From assembly GCA_050249455.1 (NCBI GenBank), contig JBFWQM010000244.1, forward strand, positions 1 to 7,832: a stretch of 7,832 nucleotides of DNA. The letters run 5' to 3'. Below the pieces are notes generated by a model. The model did not search any database, was not told where the DNA came from, and worked only from the letters and a program-made list of their open reading frames with translations. The stretch is from JBFWQM01 sp050249455. Lineage in GTDB: Bacteria > Pseudomonadota > Alphaproteobacteria > MPNO01 > VGEU01. Every line of letters starts with the position of its first letter. Positions within the stretch are counted from its first letter, which is position 1. Below are positions 5,741-7,832 of the stretch, in pieces. The position numbers were made by a program, and so were the translations under genes.

Positions 5741-5745
5741 AAGGA
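5741..5745 (+). promoter_or_regulatory. Shine-Dalgarno of pnp
   Basis: AAGGA at 5741-5745 lies 9 nt before ATG 5755. It favours 5755 over the in-frame ATG at 5746, which directly abuts this site and has no purine-rich sequence at a useful distance upstream. The resulting N-terminus, MFTVYRKEIQWGG, is the usual alphaproteobacterial PNPase beginning. Confidence 0.7.
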
Positions 5746-5754
5746 ATGACAGGA

Positions 5755-7832
5755 ATGTTCACGGTATATCGCAAGGAAATCCAATGGGGCGGGCGCAAGC
5801 TCGTCATCGAGACCGGCAAGGTCGCGCGCCAGGCCGACGGCGCGGTGATGGTCACCTACGGCGACTCGACGGTCCTGTGCACCGCGGTCGCGGCGCGCAG
5901 CGCCAAGCCGGGCATCGATTTCTTCCCTCTCACAGTCAATTACCAGGAAAAGACCTTCGCCGCCGGCAAGATACCGGGCGGCTTCTTCAAGCGCGAAGGC
6001 CGGCCCAGCGAGAAGGAGACGCTGACCTCGCGCCTGATCGACCGGCCGATCCGGCCGCTGTTCGCCGACGGCTTCCGCAACGAGACGCAGGTCGTCTGCA
6101 CCGTGCTGAGCCATGACCTGGAGAACGACCCCGACATCATCGCGATGGTCGGCACCTCGGCCGCGCTGACCTTGTCCGGCATCCCGTTCCTCGGCCCGAT
6201 CGGCGCCGCGCGCGTCGGCTACATCAACGGCGAGTACGTGCTCAACCCGCAGCTCGACGAGCTGCCGAGCTCGCAGCTCGACATGGTGGTGGCCGGCACC
6301 GGCGACGCCGTCCTGATGGTCGAGTCGGAGGCCAACGAGCTCTCCGAGGAAGTCATGCTGGGCGCGGTCATGTTCGCCCACCGCTCGTTCCAGCCGGTGA
6401 TCCAGGCGATCATCGAGTTGGCGGAGCAGTGCGCCAAGGAGCCGTGGGACCTGCCCGCCGCGCCGCCGGAGCACGACGCCTGGAGCGCCAAGGTCGCCGA
6501 GGTGGGCGAGCAGTCGCTGCGCGCCGCCTACCAGGAGACCGTGAAGCAGAACCGCGTCGAGAAGATCGCCGCCGCCAAGAAGGCGGTGATCGAGGGCGTC
6601 GGCGAGGCGGTCCCGGCCGAAGCGGTCGGCGGCCTGTTCAAGCACCTGGAGAAGGACATCGTCCGCGGCAACATCCTGAAGACCGGGATGCGCATCGACG
6701 GCCGCGACCTGAAGACGATCCGCCCGATCGTGGCGGAAGTCGGCGTGCTGCCGCGTTCGCACGGCAGCGCGCTGTTCACCCGCGGCGAGACGCAGGCGCT
6801 GGTCGTCGCCACGCTGGGCACCGGCCAGGACGAGCAGATCATCGACGCGCTGGTGGGCGAGTACCGCGAGCACTTCATGCTGCACTACAACTTCCCGCCG
6901 TACTCGGTGGGCGAGGTCGGCCGCATGGGCAGCCCGGGGCGGCGCGAGATCGGCCACGGCAAGCTGGCGTGGCGCGCGATCCGCCCGATGCTGCCCTCGA
7001 AGGAGGACTTCCCCTACACCCTACGCGTGGTGTCGGAGATCACCGAGTCCAACGGCTCGTCGTCGATGGCGACCGTGTGCGGCTCCTCGCTGGCGCTGAT
7101 GGACGCCGGCGTGCCGCTGAAGCGGCCGACCGCGGGCATCGCGATGGGCCTGATCCTGGAGAAGGAAGGCTTCGCGGTGCTGTCCGACATCCTGGGCGAC
7201 GAGGACCACCTCGGCGACATGGACTTCAAGGTCGCCGGCACCGACCAGGGCGTCACCGCGCTGCAGATGGACATCAAGGTCACCGGCATCACCGAGGAGA
7301 TCATGCGCACCGCGCTGTCGCAGGCGCGCGACGGCCGCATGGTGATCCTGAAGGAGATGGGCCGCGCGATCTCCGCCGCGCGCGAGGCGATCAGCCAGAA
7401 CGCGCCGCGCATCACCACCATCAACATCCCCAAGGACAAGATCCGCGAGGTGATCGGCACCGGCGGCAAGGTGATCCGCGAGATCTGCGAGGTGACCGGC
7501 GCCAAGATCGACATCGAGGACGACGGCACGGTGAAGGTGGCGGCGGTGGACGCGACCGCCGGCCAGGCCGCGATCGACTGGATCCGCGGCATCGTCGCGG
7601 AGCCGGAGGTCGGCGTGGTCTACACCGGCAAGGTCGTGAAGTGCGTGGAGTTCGGCGCCTTCGTGAACTTCCTCGGCTCGCGCGACGGCCTGGTCCACAT
7701 CAGCGAGCTGGCGCCGCGCCGGGTCGCCAAGGTCAACGACGTCGTCAAGGAAGGCGACCAGGTCAAGGTCAAGGTGCTCGGCATCGACGACCGCGGCAAG
7801 GTCCGCCTCAGCATGAAGGCGATCGACCAGGT
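5755..7832 (+). CDS. pnp: Polyribonucleotide nucleotidyltransferase (PNPase), 3' end outside window
   Basis: The frame is open for 692 codons to the window edge, with no stop. PNPases are about 700-720 residues, so probably only the last few to 30 codons are missing. The enzyme is a trimeric 3'-5' phosphorolytic exoribonuclease, often in the RNA degradosome. Visible parts: first RNase PH domain (about 1-145, FKREGRPSEKE from 78); helical linker (about 147-320); second RNase PH domain (about 325-550), with the phosphate-binding serines SSS 435-437 and the motif GDEDHLGDMDFK 481-492. Asp484 and Asp490 in that motif are the likely catalytic equivalents of E. coli Asp486 and Asp492. A KH domain follows, with GTGG at 568-571, then a nearly complete S1 domain from about 620 (YTGKVVKCVEFGAFV). 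No frameshift or missing catalytic residue is seen. The start is ATG 5755 with AAGGA upstream. The structured leader suggests post-transcriptional autoregulation. Confidence 0.97.
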   Translation, partial: MFTVYRKEIQWGGRKLVIETGKVARQADGAVMVTYGDSTVLCTAVAARSAKPGIDFFPLTVNYQEKTFAAGKIPGGFFKREGRPSEKETLTSRLIDRPIRPLFADGFRNETQVVCTVLSHDLENDPDIIAMVGTSAALTLSGIPFLGPIGAARVGYINGEYVLNPQLDELPSSQLDMVVAGTGDAVLMVESEANELSEEVMLGAVMFAHRSFQPVIQAIIELAEQCAKEPWDLPAAPPEHDAWSAKVAEVGEQSLRAAYQETVKQNRVEKIAAAKKAVIEGVGEAVPAEAVGGLFKHLEKDIVRGNILKTGMRIDGRDLKTIRPIVAEVGVLPRSHGSALFTRGETQALVVATLGTGQDEQIIDALVGEYREHFMLHYNFPPYSVGEVGRMGSPGRREIGHGKLAWRAIRPMLPSKEDFPYTLRVVSEITESNGSSSMATVCGSSLALMDAGVPLKRPTAGIAMGLILEKEGFAVLSDILGDEDHLGDMDFKVAGTDQGVTALQMDIKVTGITEEIMRTALSQARDGRMVILKEMGRAISAAREAISQNAPRITTINIPKDKIREVIGTGGKVIREICEVTGAKIDIEDDGTVKVAAVDATAGQAAIDWIRGIVAEPEVGVVYTGKVVKCVEFGAFVNFLGSRDGLVHISELAPRRVAKVNDVVKEGDQVKVKVLGIDDRGKVRLSMKAIDQ

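Noticed and set aside
5540..5749. A 69-codon plus-strand frame filling the rpsO-pnp gap
   Set aside because: It starts with GTG with no ribosome binding site, and its translation is Arg/Ala/Gly/His-rich with no domain. The region is better explained by inverted repeats forming the pnp leader.
5671..6957. A 428-codon minus-strand open frame opposite pnp
   Set aside because: It is the same codon-bias shadow effect, with Asp/Val/Leu/Arg/His-rich low-complexity translation and no start context. PNPase on the other strand is certain.
1..7832. A hidden mobile element, CRISPR array, toxin-antitoxin, defence system or RNA gene
   Set aside because: Genes are tightly packed and homogeneous in composition. 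I saw no direct-repeat/spacer pattern, transposase, integrase, tRNA-like cloverleaf or rRNA sequence. The only non-coding stretches are 77, 14 and 217 nt long.

Overview
The window is a single co-directional, gap-poor stretch of a bacterial chromosome. It carries the conserved transcription/translation operon nusA (3' end) - ylxR - infB - rbfA - truB - rpsO - pnp (5' 99 %, cut by the window end). Every gene is on the + strand, and essentially all coding capacity is explained by these seven genes. The DNA is very GC-rich with strong G/C at third codon positions. The gene order, the IF2 N-terminal region, the fused YlxR/L7Ae-like protein, and the S15 and PNPase sequences all point to an alphaproteobacterium. 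A Rhodospirillales-like lineage is my guess, but the genus cannot be read from this window.

Layout. Bases 1-453 hold the C-terminal acidic helix-hairpin-helix repeats of NusA. A TTG-started ylxR (450-1106) overlaps the nusA stop by 4 nt. infB (1108-3831) follows after one base. A 77-nt gap with a perfect 13-bp hairpin separates infB from rbfA (3909-4331). truB (4324-5253) overlaps rbfA by 8 nt. rpsO (5268-5537) begins 14 nt after truB with a good Shine-Dalgarno. A 217-nt leader rich in inverted repeats then precedes pnp (5755 to the window end).

How the genes fit together. NusA controls RNA polymerase pausing and antitermination. YlxR is a small RNA-binding protein. IF2 delivers initiator tRNA. 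RbfA matures the 30S subunit, and TruB makes pseudouridine 55 in tRNA. S15 is a primary 16S rRNA binder, and PNPase turns over RNA. The cluster therefore couples transcription, ribosome assembly, translation initiation and RNA decay.

What deserves a second look is regulatory RNA rather than a new gene. There is a compound stem-loop of about 76 nt directly upstream of pnp, reminiscent of the RNase III-processed pnp leader of enterobacteria. There is a hairpin with a possible pseudoknot at the truB/rpsO junction, where S15 autoregulation might act, and a strong hairpin between infB and rbfA. Two promoter-like patches are embedded in ylxR and truB at AT-richer, rare-codon spots. I found no mobile element, CRISPR array, tRNA, rRNA or novel defence-type system.
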